Made by a program: the position numbers and the translations under genes. Below the pieces are notes generated by a model. It was not told the origin of the DNA and did not search any database. It was given only the letters and a program-made list of their open reading frames with translations. From assembly GCF_039822265.1 (NCBI RefSeq), contig NZ_JBAJEX010000001.1, positions 372,001 to 436,000 of the forward strand: a stretch of 64,000 nt of DNA, written 5' to 3'. Shown piece by piece: positions 30,461 through 38,452 of this stretch. This DNA comes from Thiobacter sp. AK1 (lineage in GTDB: Bacteria > Pseudomonadota > Gammaproteobacteria > Burkholderiales > Thiobacteraceae). Each line of letters opens with the position of its first letter. Position 1 is the stretch's first letter.

Positions 30461-31148
30461 GGAAGAATTGCAGCCTCTCGCCGTCGATCTCGATCTGATC
30501 GAGATTGTCCAGGGCCTGGGGTTCGACTCCGATGCTGCGTCCGTTGACCAACGGCGGTCGCCGGCCACTGACATGGGTGATGAAATAGCCATGGGGCCTG
30601 CGGCTGATGATGGCGCGGTTGCCAGGCCGACCGAAGGCCGTGATGGGCCGGGAAAGCTCGATTTCTTGCCCCGCGCCTGCCCCCGACAGTAAGCGCACCG
30701 CCCCCAGCGGAAACACGTTCTTGACGGCACGTGCAGTGGCTACCGCGGTCTCCACCTGCAGCCCGGCGTTGATCGCCAGCTCCACCCCTGCCTCTTTGAG
30801 CCGGGTGCGATCGAAGGCGGGAATCAGCAGGGTCTTGTCGAAATCCATGTCCGGCAACGCCTTCTGGTTCACGTACTTGATCTTGTAGCGGCCCACCTCG
30901 ATCACATCACCATTCTGCAGAATGTGCCGCTCGATGCGGCGGCCGTTCACCAGAGTGCCGTTGGTGCTCTTCAGATCCTCCAGGATCTGGTCGTTGCCCA
31001 CGGTGAGGATCACCGCATGCTCCTTACTCACGCCCTGATCGTTGATCTGGATGTCACAGTTGGGCCGACGCCCGATCACGAAACGCTCCTTCTCCAAGAA
31101 GTAGTTGCCAAGCACCGTGCCATTGAGGCTTAAGACCAGCTTCGCCAT
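30453..31148 (-). CDS. FHA-domain protein 1
   Basis: A 231-residue protein with a canonical N-terminal FHA domain at about residues 20-90: VIGRRPNCDIQINDQGVSKE, then HAVILTVGND and STNGTLVNGRRI, with the Arg, Ser, His and Asn-Gly residues used to bind phosphothreonine. After a 50-residue linker a second FHA-like fold follows (VRLLSGAGAGQEIELSRPIT, AFGRPGNRAIISRRPHGYFI, PLVNGRSIG), less canonical than the first. No membrane segment. It lies 9 bp downstream of the phosphatase gene and is a paralogue of the protein at 34308-35072. Confidence 0.9.
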   Translation of the reverse strand: MAKLVLSLNGTVLGNYFLEKERFVIGRRPNCDIQINDQGVSKEHAVILTVGNDQILEDLKSTNGTLVNGRRIERHILQNGDVIEVGRYKIKYVNQKALPDMDFDKTLLIPAFDRTRLKEAGVELAINAGLQVETAVATARAVKNVFPLGAVRLLSGAGAGQEIELSRPITAFGRPGNRAIISRRPHGYFITHVSGRRPPLVNGRSIGVEPQALDNLDQIEIDGERLQFFLK

Positions 31149-31157
31149 GTATCCTCC

Positions 31158-31970
31158 TCAGCCGCGCCGCCAGGCGGAAAAGAACCGCCCCCAGAAGCCC
31201 CGGCGCGCGGGGAAGGGACGATCCACCCGGATCGCGGCCACCGAGATGTTGTCATGACCGCCGTTGTCGTTGGCCATGATCACCAGCTGTTTTACCAGTA
31301 GCGGAATGTTCTCTTGCAACGAGACCATGGCCAGCTCGATGTCTGCATCGTCCACCATGTCGTTGAGTCCGTCCGTGCAGAGCAGATAGATGTCGCCCGG
31401 CAAGGCGCGCTCCTGCCGCACGTCCACGACGATGTTCTGGTTCACGCCCAGAGCGCGAGTGACGAGATTGCGGTTGTGGGATACGCGCGCATCCTCGGCA
31501 CTGATCAGGCCCATTTCCAGCTGCTCCTGCAGCAGGGAATGATCCACCGTAAGCTGCTCCAGCTTGTCGTGGCGCAGCCGATAGGCACGGGAATCGCCGG
31601 CATGGGCAATGGCCACCATGTCGTCATGGAACAGGGCCATCACCAAGGTCGCACCCATGCCCTGGAACTGGGCCCGGTTGTGGGCCGCGTGGTAGATGGA
31701 CTGGTTGGCGCGGTTGACTGCGGCTCGGATCGCCTCGGCAGACACCGGGTTGCCGTTGGAGCGCCCCTCACCGAGCTGGGCCTTCAGCTCGTTGCCGACG
31801 ATCATGGTGGCCATACCCGCCGCCACGTCGCCGGCCTTGTAGCCACCCATACCATCGGCCACGACGACCAGGCCGATGTCCTCGTCCACGGCCACGCTGT
31901 CTTCGTTGAAATTGCGCACCAAGCCTGCATCGCTCAGGCTGGCGATGGTCAAGGCATTCCGGATTTTCAT
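31158..31970 (-). CDS. PP2C-family Ser/Thr phosphatase 1
   Basis: A 270-residue PPM phosphatase of the bacterial Stp1/PppA kind. Metal-binding aspartates occur in VRNFNEDSVAV, GLVVVADGMGGYKAGDVAAG, YLLCTDGLNDMVDDADIELA and NDNGGHDNISVAAIRVD. It would dephosphorylate Ser/Thr targets of the adjacent kinase. It is divergent from the kinase gene across a 340-bp spacer and co-directional with FHA protein 1. A C-terminal basic tail (RRGFWGRFFSAWRRG) is present but no membrane helix. Confidence 0.93.
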   Translation of the reverse strand: MKIRNALTIASLSDAGLVRNFNEDSVAVDEDIGLVVVADGMGGYKAGDVAAGMATMIVGNELKAQLGEGRSNGNPVSAEAIRAAVNRANQSIYHAAHNRAQFQGMGATLVMALFHDDMVAIAHAGDSRAYRLRHDKLEQLTVDHSLLQEQLEMGLISAEDARVSHNRNLVTRALGVNQNIVVDVRQERALPGDIYLLCTDGLNDMVDDADIELAMVSLQENIPLLVKQLVIMANDNGGHDNISVAAIRVDRPFPARRGFWGRFFSAWRRG

Positions 31971-32310
31971 CTCTTACGCTGTCCCGTATCTGGCTGCCCG
32001 CCGCGGGCGGCGCCCCTGCCCAAGACCGGCCCCCACTTTTCCTTGCAGGATATTACTGTCGCGCGCATGCGGCTGGGCTTAACTTTTTGTTCACTTTGAC
32101 GCTATGGGCATGAAGCTTGCGCCAGCCGGTTTTCCCCAAGAGGGACCGACAGATGGCGCATGGCAGCCGTTAACGGCCGGAAACTGCCGGACTTGAGCCG
32201 GGGGATAAGGGGCACTTTGCCGCGCTTGACATCGGCCAGCGGGAAAAACTACCGTTAGTACCTTCACTTGCCGCGCCCGCGTGCCGGCGCACAACAAGGC
32301 ATTGTCCGCC
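31971..32310. promoter_or_regulatory. Divergent regulatory spacer between phosphatase 1 and kinase
   Basis: A 340-bp spacer without a gene, expected to drive both directions. TTGACA at 32226-32231 is a good -35 towards the kinase, but the matching -10 (TACCGT, 18 bp later) is poor. No clear promoter was found for the opposite direction. Confidence 0.4.
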
Positions 32311-33873
32311 ATGGTCATCGAAAAGCTGGGTCGTTACATCGTCGTTGAGGAGCTGGGTCAAGGCGCCATGGGTGTGGTGTACAAGGCGGTGGATCCTCTG
32401 ATCGACCGCACCGTGGCCATCAAGACGATCAATCTCGACCTCTCCCGCGACGAGCTGGAAACTTTCGAAAAACGGTTCCAGCGTGAGGTGCAATCCGCGG
32501 GCAAGCTCAACCACCCCAACATCGTCACCATCTACGACGTGGGCCGTGCCGAAGGCGTGGCCTACATGGCCATGGAGTTCCTGGAAGGCAAGGAACTGCG
32601 GGAAATTCTCGATTCCGGCGTGGTCCTGCCCTTGGACAAGGTGGTACACATCGCCGCCCAGGTATGCGACGGGCTCGCCTTCGCCCACGAGCACGGCATC
32701 GTGCACCGCGACATCAAGCCGGCCAACATCATGGTGATGAAGAACGGCATGGTCAAGATCACGGACTTCGGCATCGCCCAAGTTTCGTCCGCCTCGCGCA
32801 CCATGGCCGGCATGGTCATGGGCTCACCCAAATACATGTCCCCTGAGCAGGTGGTGGGGCAGACGGTGGATGGCCGCTCGGACATCTTCTCGCTGGGCGT
32901 GGTGTTGTACGAAATGCTCACGGGCAAGACGCCTTTCGTGGGCGACAACATCAGCGCCATCATGTATCAGATTCTCAACGAGGAGCCCATCCCGCCCAAA
33001 GCCTTCAACCAGAACGTGCCGGATTCCCTCAATTACATCGTCCTCAAGGCCTTGGCCAAGCATCCGGACGCGCGCTACCAGACGGCCAAGGAAATGGCGC
33101 GCGACCTACGCAAGTACAAGACACTGCAAATCCCTGCCCCCGGCGAAACGCCGCCGGCAGCACCCATGGAGCGCCGCAAGACGCCGCGCAACAGCCTAGG
33201 CGATGCCACCCAAGTGATCGCCCGTCTCAGCGACGATGGCGCGCCTGCGGCCCCGACGCCCGCGCCAGGCATCTCCGCCGTCCACTGGCCACGCTGGGCG
33301 CTGCTCGCGGGCGTGCCCCTGCTTTTCGCCGTGTTCGTGGCCGTGGTCCTGAGCCGATCGCCGGGGTCCCCAGCGCCAGCGGGCGCCCCCGCGCAACCAG
33401 CCGCGCCAGTGCAATCTCCGGCCGCGCCAGCAGCCGCCGCACCGCCCCACGCACTCGCCACCGCGCCCGGGCAAACGACGCCGGCAACCCCGCCCGACGC
33501 CCGCCGCGAGGAACGCTCCGAACCCGCGGCCGTCAGCGCCCGACCGCAACCGACGCCGGAACGCCAGGCAAAGCCAGCGGCCCCTGCACGACTCAAGGCT
33601 GCGCCCCTCACCTCCACGGCGCAAACGCGCGTGGTGGAAGAAGCCGCCACACCCATTACGGCCAGCGGAACCTTGCAGCTCGCCATCGCCCCTTGGGGCG
33701 AGGTATTCGTGGATGGCGTGCGCCAGGGCGTGAGCCCGCCCCTGCGGGAAATCAAACTGCCGCCGGGGGACCACACCATCTTGGTCGTCAACCAGACCTT
33801 TGCCCCCTATTCCCAGACCATGCGCGTGGAAGCGGGCGGCACCTACAAGATCAAGTACAAGTTCAACAAATAG
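32311..33873 (+). CDS. Transmembrane Ser/Thr protein kinase with PEGA-like periplasmic domain
   Basis: About 520 residues. The Hanks-type kinase domain is at residues 5-265: GQGAMG nucleotide loop, VAIKTI lysine, catalytic HRDIKPANIMV, DFGIAQ and GSPKYMSPEQ. A Pro/Ala-rich juxtamembrane region precedes one membrane helix near residue 335 (WALLAGVPLLFAVFVAVVLS). A 90-residue Pro/Ala linker leads to a C-terminal PEGA-like domain (LQLAIAPWGEVFVDGVRQGV, SPPLREIKLPPGDHTILVVN). Kinase inside, sensor outside is the expected topology. The ATG at 32311 is preferred to a GTG at 32281. The lipoprotein gene follows 9 bp later. Confidence 0.93.
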   Translation: MVIEKLGRYIVVEELGQGAMGVVYKAVDPLIDRTVAIKTINLDLSRDELETFEKRFQREVQSAGKLNHPNIVTIYDVGRAEGVAYMAMEFLEGKELREILDSGVVLPLDKVVHIAAQVCDGLAFAHEHGIVHRDIKPANIMVMKNGMVKITDFGIAQVSSASRTMAGMVMGSPKYMSPEQVVGQTVDGRSDIFSLGVVLYEMLTGKTPFVGDNISAIMYQILNEEPIPPKAFNQNVPDSLNYIVLKALAKHPDARYQTAKEMARDLRKYKTLQIPAPGETPPAAPMERRKTPRNSLGDATQVIARLSDDGAPAAPTPAPGISAVHWPRWALLAGVPLLFAVFVAVVLSRSPGSPAPAGAPAQPAAPVQSPAAPAAAAPPHALATAPGQTTPATPPDARREERSEPAAVSARPQPTPERQAKPAAPARLKAAPLTSTAQTRVVEEAATPITASGTLQLAIAPWGEVFVDGVRQGVSPPLREIKLPPGDHTILVVNQTFAPYSQTMRVEAGGTYKIKYKFNK

Positions 33874-33882
33874 GACAGACCC

Positions 33883-34299
33883 ATGATGGAGATACGCTGG
33901 ATTCCCTTGCTTCTGGCCGCATGTCTGGCCGCTGGTTGTGCCAGCCAGACCGCGCGCGAGCTGGGTGTGGACAAGCTCGCGCCCCGCAAGGCGGAGAAGC
34001 TCCTTTCGACGGGCATCAGCCAGTACGAGGACGGCAATTACAAGGCGGCCCAGAAGAACCTCAACGATGCGCTGGATGCGGGCCTCACCTTCCAATCAGA
34101 CAAAGTCGCGGCGCGCAAATACCTGGCCTTCATTTACTGCTCGTCAGGTCAGGAACGGGCCTGCCGCGACGAGTTCCGGCGCATTTTCGAGCTCGATCCC
34201 CAGTTCACCCTCGACGCCACCGAGGAAGGCCATCCCATCTGGGGTCCCATCTATCGGGCGGTGAAGGCGGAGATGGCGGCGCGCAGCCGCGCCCGCTGA
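33883..34299 (+). CDS. TPR-like outer-membrane lipoprotein (TssQ-like)
   Basis: A 138-residue lipoprotein. The signal peptide ends in the lipobox AAGC (PLLLAACLAAGCASQTAREL); the residue after Cys is Ala, which favours outer-membrane sorting. The mature part forms two or three helical repeats (LLSTGISQYEDGNYKAAQKN, LNDALDAGL and KYLAFIYCSSGQERACRDEF). Size and layout resemble the TssQ family of type VI secretion-associated lipoproteins, but no T6SS gene is in the window. Co-transcribed with the kinase. Function unknown; it could present a ligand to the kinase's periplasmic domain. Confidence 0.8.
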   Translation: MMEIRWIPLLLAACLAAGCASQTARELGVDKLAPRKAEKLLSTGISQYEDGNYKAAQKNLNDALDAGLTFQSDKVAARKYLAFIYCSSGQERACRDEFRRIFELDPQFTLDATEEGHPIWGPIYRAVKAEMAARSRAR

Positions 34300-34307
34300 A
34301 ATGGGCA

Positions 34308-35072
34308 TCAACGATAGAAGAATTCCAAGCGGGTGCCGGCCACGTCCAGGATGTCATGATCCTTCAGGGGATGGGGCGCCGCACCCACCTCCACGCCATT
34401 GACCTGGGGATAGCTGTCACCTTCCGCGAAAGTCAGGAAATAGCTGCCGCCGCGGCGACTAATGATGGCCGTCTGAATGCCGGGCTTGCCCAGGGTGGTA
34501 ACGGCGCGGGTCAGGGCCGTCTCCCGCCCCGCGCCCGGACCGGCCAACAGGCGCAAATGCCCGAGCCCACTGGGCCGAGCCTCACCCAGCAGCACAGTAG
34601 CACACTCGATTGCAGCACCCCCCTCGACCGCCGTGTCCACGAGTTCGCGTGTCAAGGGAAGGTCGCTGGGAACCGCCACGTGAAACAGGGTATCGCCCGC
34701 TTGCGGTGCCACCGCCCGCACCGTCTCCTCCTTGAGCGGGCCAGTGTCAGGCGCACGCCAAGAAGGCGCCGGTTCCACCCAGGGCTCGTGCACGTAGCGC
34801 AGGGTGAACGTGCCGATCGTGACCTCGTCTCCGTCCTGGAGATGGTGATGACGGATGAGGCGGCCGTTCACGCGCACCCCATTCATGCTGTTCAAGTCCT
34901 GGATGAAAGAATCGTTGCGAATGGTGATCACCAGCGCGTGCTCGTTGCTGACGGAGAGATCGTCGAGCACGAGTTCGTTGTCGGCGCGGCGGCCGATGCG
35001 GATGCGTTCCTGGTTAAGCACGCGCTCGCCGAGCGCATTGCCGCTGATATCGACGATGATGAGTCTGGACAT
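34308..35072 (-). CDS. FHA-domain protein 2
   Basis: A 254-residue paralogue of FHA protein 1 with the same layout. The canonical FHA domain has IRIGRRADNELVLDDLSVSN, EHALVITIRND and SMNGVRVNGRLI. The second domain (LRLLAGPGAGRETALTRAVT, TLGKPGIQTAIISRRGGSYF, PQVNGVEVG) keeps Gly and Asn-Gly but has lost the first-domain Arg (GK instead of GR) and the His. The linker is longer and Pro/Ala-rich. The ATG at 35072 is used; the frame extends upstream only over the phosphatase gene. It lies 7 bp after that gene. Confidence 0.9.
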   Translation of the reverse strand: MSRLIIVDISGNALGERVLNQERIRIGRRADNELVLDDLSVSNEHALVITIRNDSFIQDLNSMNGVRVNGRLIRHHHLQDGDEVTIGTFTLRYVHEPWVEPAPSWRAPDTGPLKEETVRAVAPQAGDTLFHVAVPSDLPLTRELVDTAVEGGAAIECATVLLGEARPSGLGHLRLLAGPGAGRETALTRAVTTLGKPGIQTAIISRRGGSYFLTFAEGDSYPQVNGVEVGAAPHPLKDHDILDVAGTRLEFFYR

Positions 35073-35079
35073 GGCTGGC

Positions 35080-35931
35080 TCAGACGAGACGCACCACGAT
35101 GACGGAGACATTGTCGTAGCCGCCGGCCCGGTTGGCGGCTGCGACCAGTTCGCGCGCCACCGCCTGCACGTCACCGGCGTTGGCCGCGAGGATTGATCCG
35201 ATGTCGGCATCTGCAATCATGTCGAACAGGCCGTCGGTGCACAGCAGATAGAGATCACCAGGCAAGAGCGTCTGTTCCTGCACATCCACCTCCAGCCCTG
35301 GTTCGACCCCTAGTGCCCGCGTGATCAGGCCTCGCCCGCCCATGAGGCGCGCCTGCTCAGGGGTGAGCAGACCGAACTCGATCTGCTCCTGCAACACGGT
35401 GTGATCCACGGTGAGCTGTTCCAGCTGCCCGCCACGATAGCGGTAAACGCGGGAATCTCCGATGCTGGCGATGATGGCACGCTGGCCATAAAAGAGCACG
35501 GCCACCAAGGTGGTGCCCATGCCGGCGTATTCCGGCTCCTGCAGACTGGCTTCGAAGACGGCGCGGTTGGCCTTGAGGATGGCCGTGCACAGTCGCATCG
35601 CAGGCTGGCTCAGCACCGGCGCGCAGCCCTCCCGCGCCGGCAGCGACAGAGGCAACTGGCGGAACTCTGATAGCACCGTGCGCACCGCGAGCCGGCTCGC
35701 CACCTCGCCCGCATTGCAGCCGCCCATGCCATCGGCGACCAGGAACAGAGCCGCCTCGGCGTCCCATGCCAAGGCGTCCTCGTTGTTGCGACGCAGAAGG
35801 CCGGCATCGGTCCATGCCGCGCATTCCGCACGCAGGTTCTGGTGGGTTGAAGCCGGCTGCCCCATGCCTAGATGCATTTGTATGTCACGCAAGCCGATCG
35901 ATCTCAGCGCCGGAAAAGCACCTGCCGGCAT
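35080..35931 (-). CDS. PP2C-family Ser/Thr phosphatase 2
   Basis: Up to 283 residues; paralogue of phosphatase 1. Metal-binding motifs: AGLLRRNNEDALAW, LFLVADGMGGCNAGEVASRL, YLLCTDGLFDMIADADIGSI and GGYDNVSVIVVRL. The true start may be an ATG at 35877 or a little later, because the paralogue begins closer to the catalytic core and no clear ribosome binding site marks the ATG at 35931. Pairing with FHA protein 2 repeats the arrangement at 30453-31970. Confidence 0.9.
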   Translation of the reverse strand: MPAGAFPALRSIGLRDIQMHLGMGQPASTHQNLRAECAAWTDAGLLRRNNEDALAWDAEAALFLVADGMGGCNAGEVASRLAVRTVLSEFRQLPLSLPAREGCAPVLSQPAMRLCTAILKANRAVFEASLQEPEYAGMGTTLVAVLFYGQRAIIASIGDSRVYRYRGGQLEQLTVDHTVLQEQIEFGLLTPEQARLMGGRGLITRALGVEPGLEVDVQEQTLLPGDLYLLCTDGLFDMIADADIGSILAANAGDVQAVARELVAAANRAGGYDNVSVIVVRLV

Positions 35932-35954
35932 GACGGCATTATTACGTCGTCATT

Positions 35955-37322
35955 CTAGGATCCCTGCCGCAGGCTGGCAACCGCCTCTTCCACTCGCTCC
36001 ACGGCGAGGATTTCGAGGCCGGCGGGCGGCTGGCGGGGAACGTTGGCGCGCGGCACGATGGCGCGCTCAAAGCCCAGTTTAGCCGCTTCCCTCAAGCGTT
36101 CAAGGCCACGCTGGACGGGACGCACTTCGCCTGCCAGCCCCACTTCGCCGAACACCACCAGCTTGGGCGGCAGCGGCTGGTTACGGAGGGAAGAAACGAT
36201 GGCCAGCAGCACCGCCAGGTCGGCCGCCGGTTCGCTGATGCGCACCCCGCCCACGGCATTGACGAACACATCCTGGTCGAAGCAGGCGATGCCGGCGTGG
36301 CGGTGCAGCACCGCCAGCAGCATGGCCAGCCGGTTCTGTTCCAGCCCCACCCCGAGCCGGCGTGGATTGGGGGCATGGGCCTCGTCCACCAGCGCCTGTA
36401 CCTCCACGAGGAGCGGGCGCGTGCCCTCCTGGGTGACCAGGACGCAGGAGCCCGCCACGTCTCGCCCATGGTGGGACAGAAACAAGGCCGAGGGATTGCT
36501 CACCTCGCGTAAGCCCCTCTCCGTCATCGCGAACACGCCGAGCTCGTTCACCGCCCCGAAGCGGTTCTTGAAAGCCCGCACCAGACGGAAACTGGAATGG
36601 GTGTCGCCTTCGAAATAGAGCACGGTGTCCACGATGTGCTCCAGCACGCGGGGGCCAGCGAGGGCCCCTTCCTTGGTGACATGGCCCACCAGGAAAACCG
36701 CCGTGCCTGTCTGCTTGGCATGGTGAGTGAGCTGAGCGGCGCATTCCCGAACCTGGGCCACGCTGCCGGGTGCCGATTGCAAGGCCTCGGAATAGAGTGT
36801 CTGGATGGAGTCGATCACGGCCACCTGTGGCGCATGGCTGCGCAGGGTGTCGAGAATGGGTTCCAGCGCGATCTCCGCGAGCAACGTGAGCCGCGTGGCA
36901 TCCAGCGCCAGGCGCCGCGCGCGCAGGGCCACCTGCTGGGCCGATTCCTCACCGGTCACGTAGAGCACTTGCCGCTCGCCGCTGATGTGGGCGAGCGCCT
37001 GCAACAGCAAGGTGGATTTGCCGATACCAGGATCCCCTCCCAGGAGCACCACAGCCCCCGGCACCAGGCCGCCACCCAGCACCCGGTCCAGTTCCGCCAC
37101 ACCCGTGGACCAGCGCGGCGCCTCCGCGGCCTGCACCTCAGCCAGGCGTTGCAAGCGGCCATCGGCAGCGAGGGCTCGATAGCGGTGTGTCGCCGGCGCG
37201 GACGTCTCGGCCCGGGTTTCCACCAGGGTGTTCCATGCCCCACAATGGGGGCACTGGCCCTGCCACTTCACGCTCTGGCCACCGCACTCGGTGCAGATAT
37301 GGACGGTCTTGGCTTTCGCCAT
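35955..37322 (-). CDS. radA: DNA repair protein RadA
   Basis: A 455-residue RecA-like branch-migration ATPase. The N-terminal C4 zinc finger is CTECGGQSVKWQGQCPHCGA, Walker A is GGDPGIGKSTLLLQAL, the RadA-specific motif is KNRFGAVNELGVF, and a Lon-like C-terminal domain follows (ADLAVLLAIVSSLRNQPLPP, FGEVGLAGEVRPVQRGLERL). The start at 37322 gives the conserved MAKAKTVHICTECGG. It begins 2 bp after the alr stop. Confidence 0.96.
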   Translation of the reverse strand: MAKAKTVHICTECGGQSVKWQGQCPHCGAWNTLVETRAETSAPATHRYRALAADGRLQRLAEVQAAEAPRWSTGVAELDRVLGGGLVPGAVVLLGGDPGIGKSTLLLQALAHISGERQVLYVTGEESAQQVALRARRLALDATRLTLLAEIALEPILDTLRSHAPQVAVIDSIQTLYSEALQSAPGSVAQVRECAAQLTHHAKQTGTAVFLVGHVTKEGALAGPRVLEHIVDTVLYFEGDTHSSFRLVRAFKNRFGAVNELGVFAMTERGLREVSNPSALFLSHHGRDVAGSCVLVTQEGTRPLLVEVQALVDEAHAPNPRRLGVGLEQNRLAMLLAVLHRHAGIACFDQDVFVNAVGGVRISEPAADLAVLLAIVSSLRNQPLPPKLVVFGEVGLAGEVRPVQRGLERLREAAKLGFERAIVPRANVPRQPPAGLEILAVERVEEAVASLRQGS

Positions 37323-37324
37323 GT

Positions 37325-38404
37325 TTACGCCTCCACCAGGGGCACGCGCTCGGCGCGTCCGGTGAGTAACTCGTAGCTGATGGTCCCCGCGGCCTGCGCC
37401 ACCTCCTCCACCGGCAGCCCCTGTCCCCAAAGGGTGACAGGCGTCCCCACGCCGGCGTCAGGCAAATTCGTCAGATCCACACACAGCATGTCCATGGACA
37501 CCCGCCCCACGGTGCGGCTGCGTTGGCCAGCCACCAGGACCGGCGTGCCGGTACCCGCGTGGCGCGGATAGCCGTCTGCATAGCCGCAAGCGACGATGCC
37601 GACCCGCATATCATCCGACGCCACGAAGCTCGCGCCATAGCCCACGGCGTCGCCGCGCCGCAGCCGCTGCACGGCAATGATGCGCGAGACCAGACTCATC
37701 GCCGGCCGCAGGCCCAGCGCCGCTGCCGACACGTCGGCAAACGGCGAGGCGCCGTAGAGCATGATGCCGGGACGCACCCAGTCCCCATGAGTCTCGGGAT
37801 AGCGCAACAGGGCCGCGGAATTGGCCGCACTGAAAGGCATCGTGGCGCCGATGAGGGCGCGGAAACGGGCGAACTGTGCGCCCAGCCCCGCCGGCTCGTC
37901 CGCCGTGGCGAAATGGGTCATGCAGGTGATCCGTCCGACGCGTTGCGAAGCGAGTAAGCGTGCCCGCGCGGCGGCGAAGGCTTCCGGTGCGAACCCCAGG
38001 CGGTTCATGCCGGTGTTGACCTTAAGGAACACATCCAACGGTCGCGTCAGCGGCGTGGTCTCCAGCATGCTGAGCTGCTCTTCGCTGTGTACCACGATGG
38101 CAAGCCCCAGGCGCGCCGCCTCGACCAGATCCTCGGCGGCGAACGGCCCTTCCAACAACAGGATGGGATGAGCAAAGCCCGCCTCGCGCAGACGCACAGC
38201 CTCGTCGAGTCCCAGCACGCCGAAACCATCGGCCTCCACCAAGGCCCGCGCCACGGTGATCAGACCATGACCGTAGGCATTGGCTTTCACCACCGCGAGG
38301 ACGCGGGCGGTCGGTGCGGCCTCACGGACGCGCCGCAGATTGTGCGCCAGCGCATCACGATGAACGAGCGCGGTGAGAGGACGGGACGAGGCAATACGGG
38401 ACAT
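37325..38404 (-). CDS. alr: Alanine racemase
   Basis: A 359-residue PLP enzyme making D-alanine for peptidoglycan. The PLP lysine is in VLAVVKANAYGHGLITVARA. Other landmarks are VFLKVNTGMNRLGF, CMTHFATADEP and VGYGASFVASDDMRVGIVAC. The ATG at 38404 is chosen over an in-frame GTG 36 bp upstream because MSRIASSRPLTALVHRDALA fits the family N-terminus. It lies between dnaB and radA, a common betaproteobacterial arrangement. Confidence 0.95.
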   Translation of the reverse strand: MSRIASSRPLTALVHRDALAHNLRRVREAAPTARVLAVVKANAYGHGLITVARALVEADGFGVLGLDEAVRLREAGFAHPILLLEGPFAAEDLVEAARLGLAIVVHSEEQLSMLETTPLTRPLDVFLKVNTGMNRLGFAPEAFAAARARLLASQRVGRITCMTHFATADEPAGLGAQFARFRALIGATMPFSAANSAALLRYPETHGDWVRPGIMLYGASPFADVSAAALGLRPAMSLVSRIIAVQRLRRGDAVGYGASFVASDDMRVGIVACGYADGYPRHAGTGTPVLVAGQRSRTVGRVSMDMLCVDLTNLPDAGVGTPVTLWGQGLPVEEVAQAAGTISYELLTGRAERVPLVEA

Positions 38405-38452
38405 GGTGAAACGCGGATGGCTGGCGACCGCGGCAGACACCCCAGTGTGGGA

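Noticed and set aside
30453..35931. Part of a type VI secretion locus
   Set aside because: None of the structural genes (tssB, tssC, hcp, vgrG, clpV, tssM) occurs on either side; the neighbours are squalene synthesis genes and radA.
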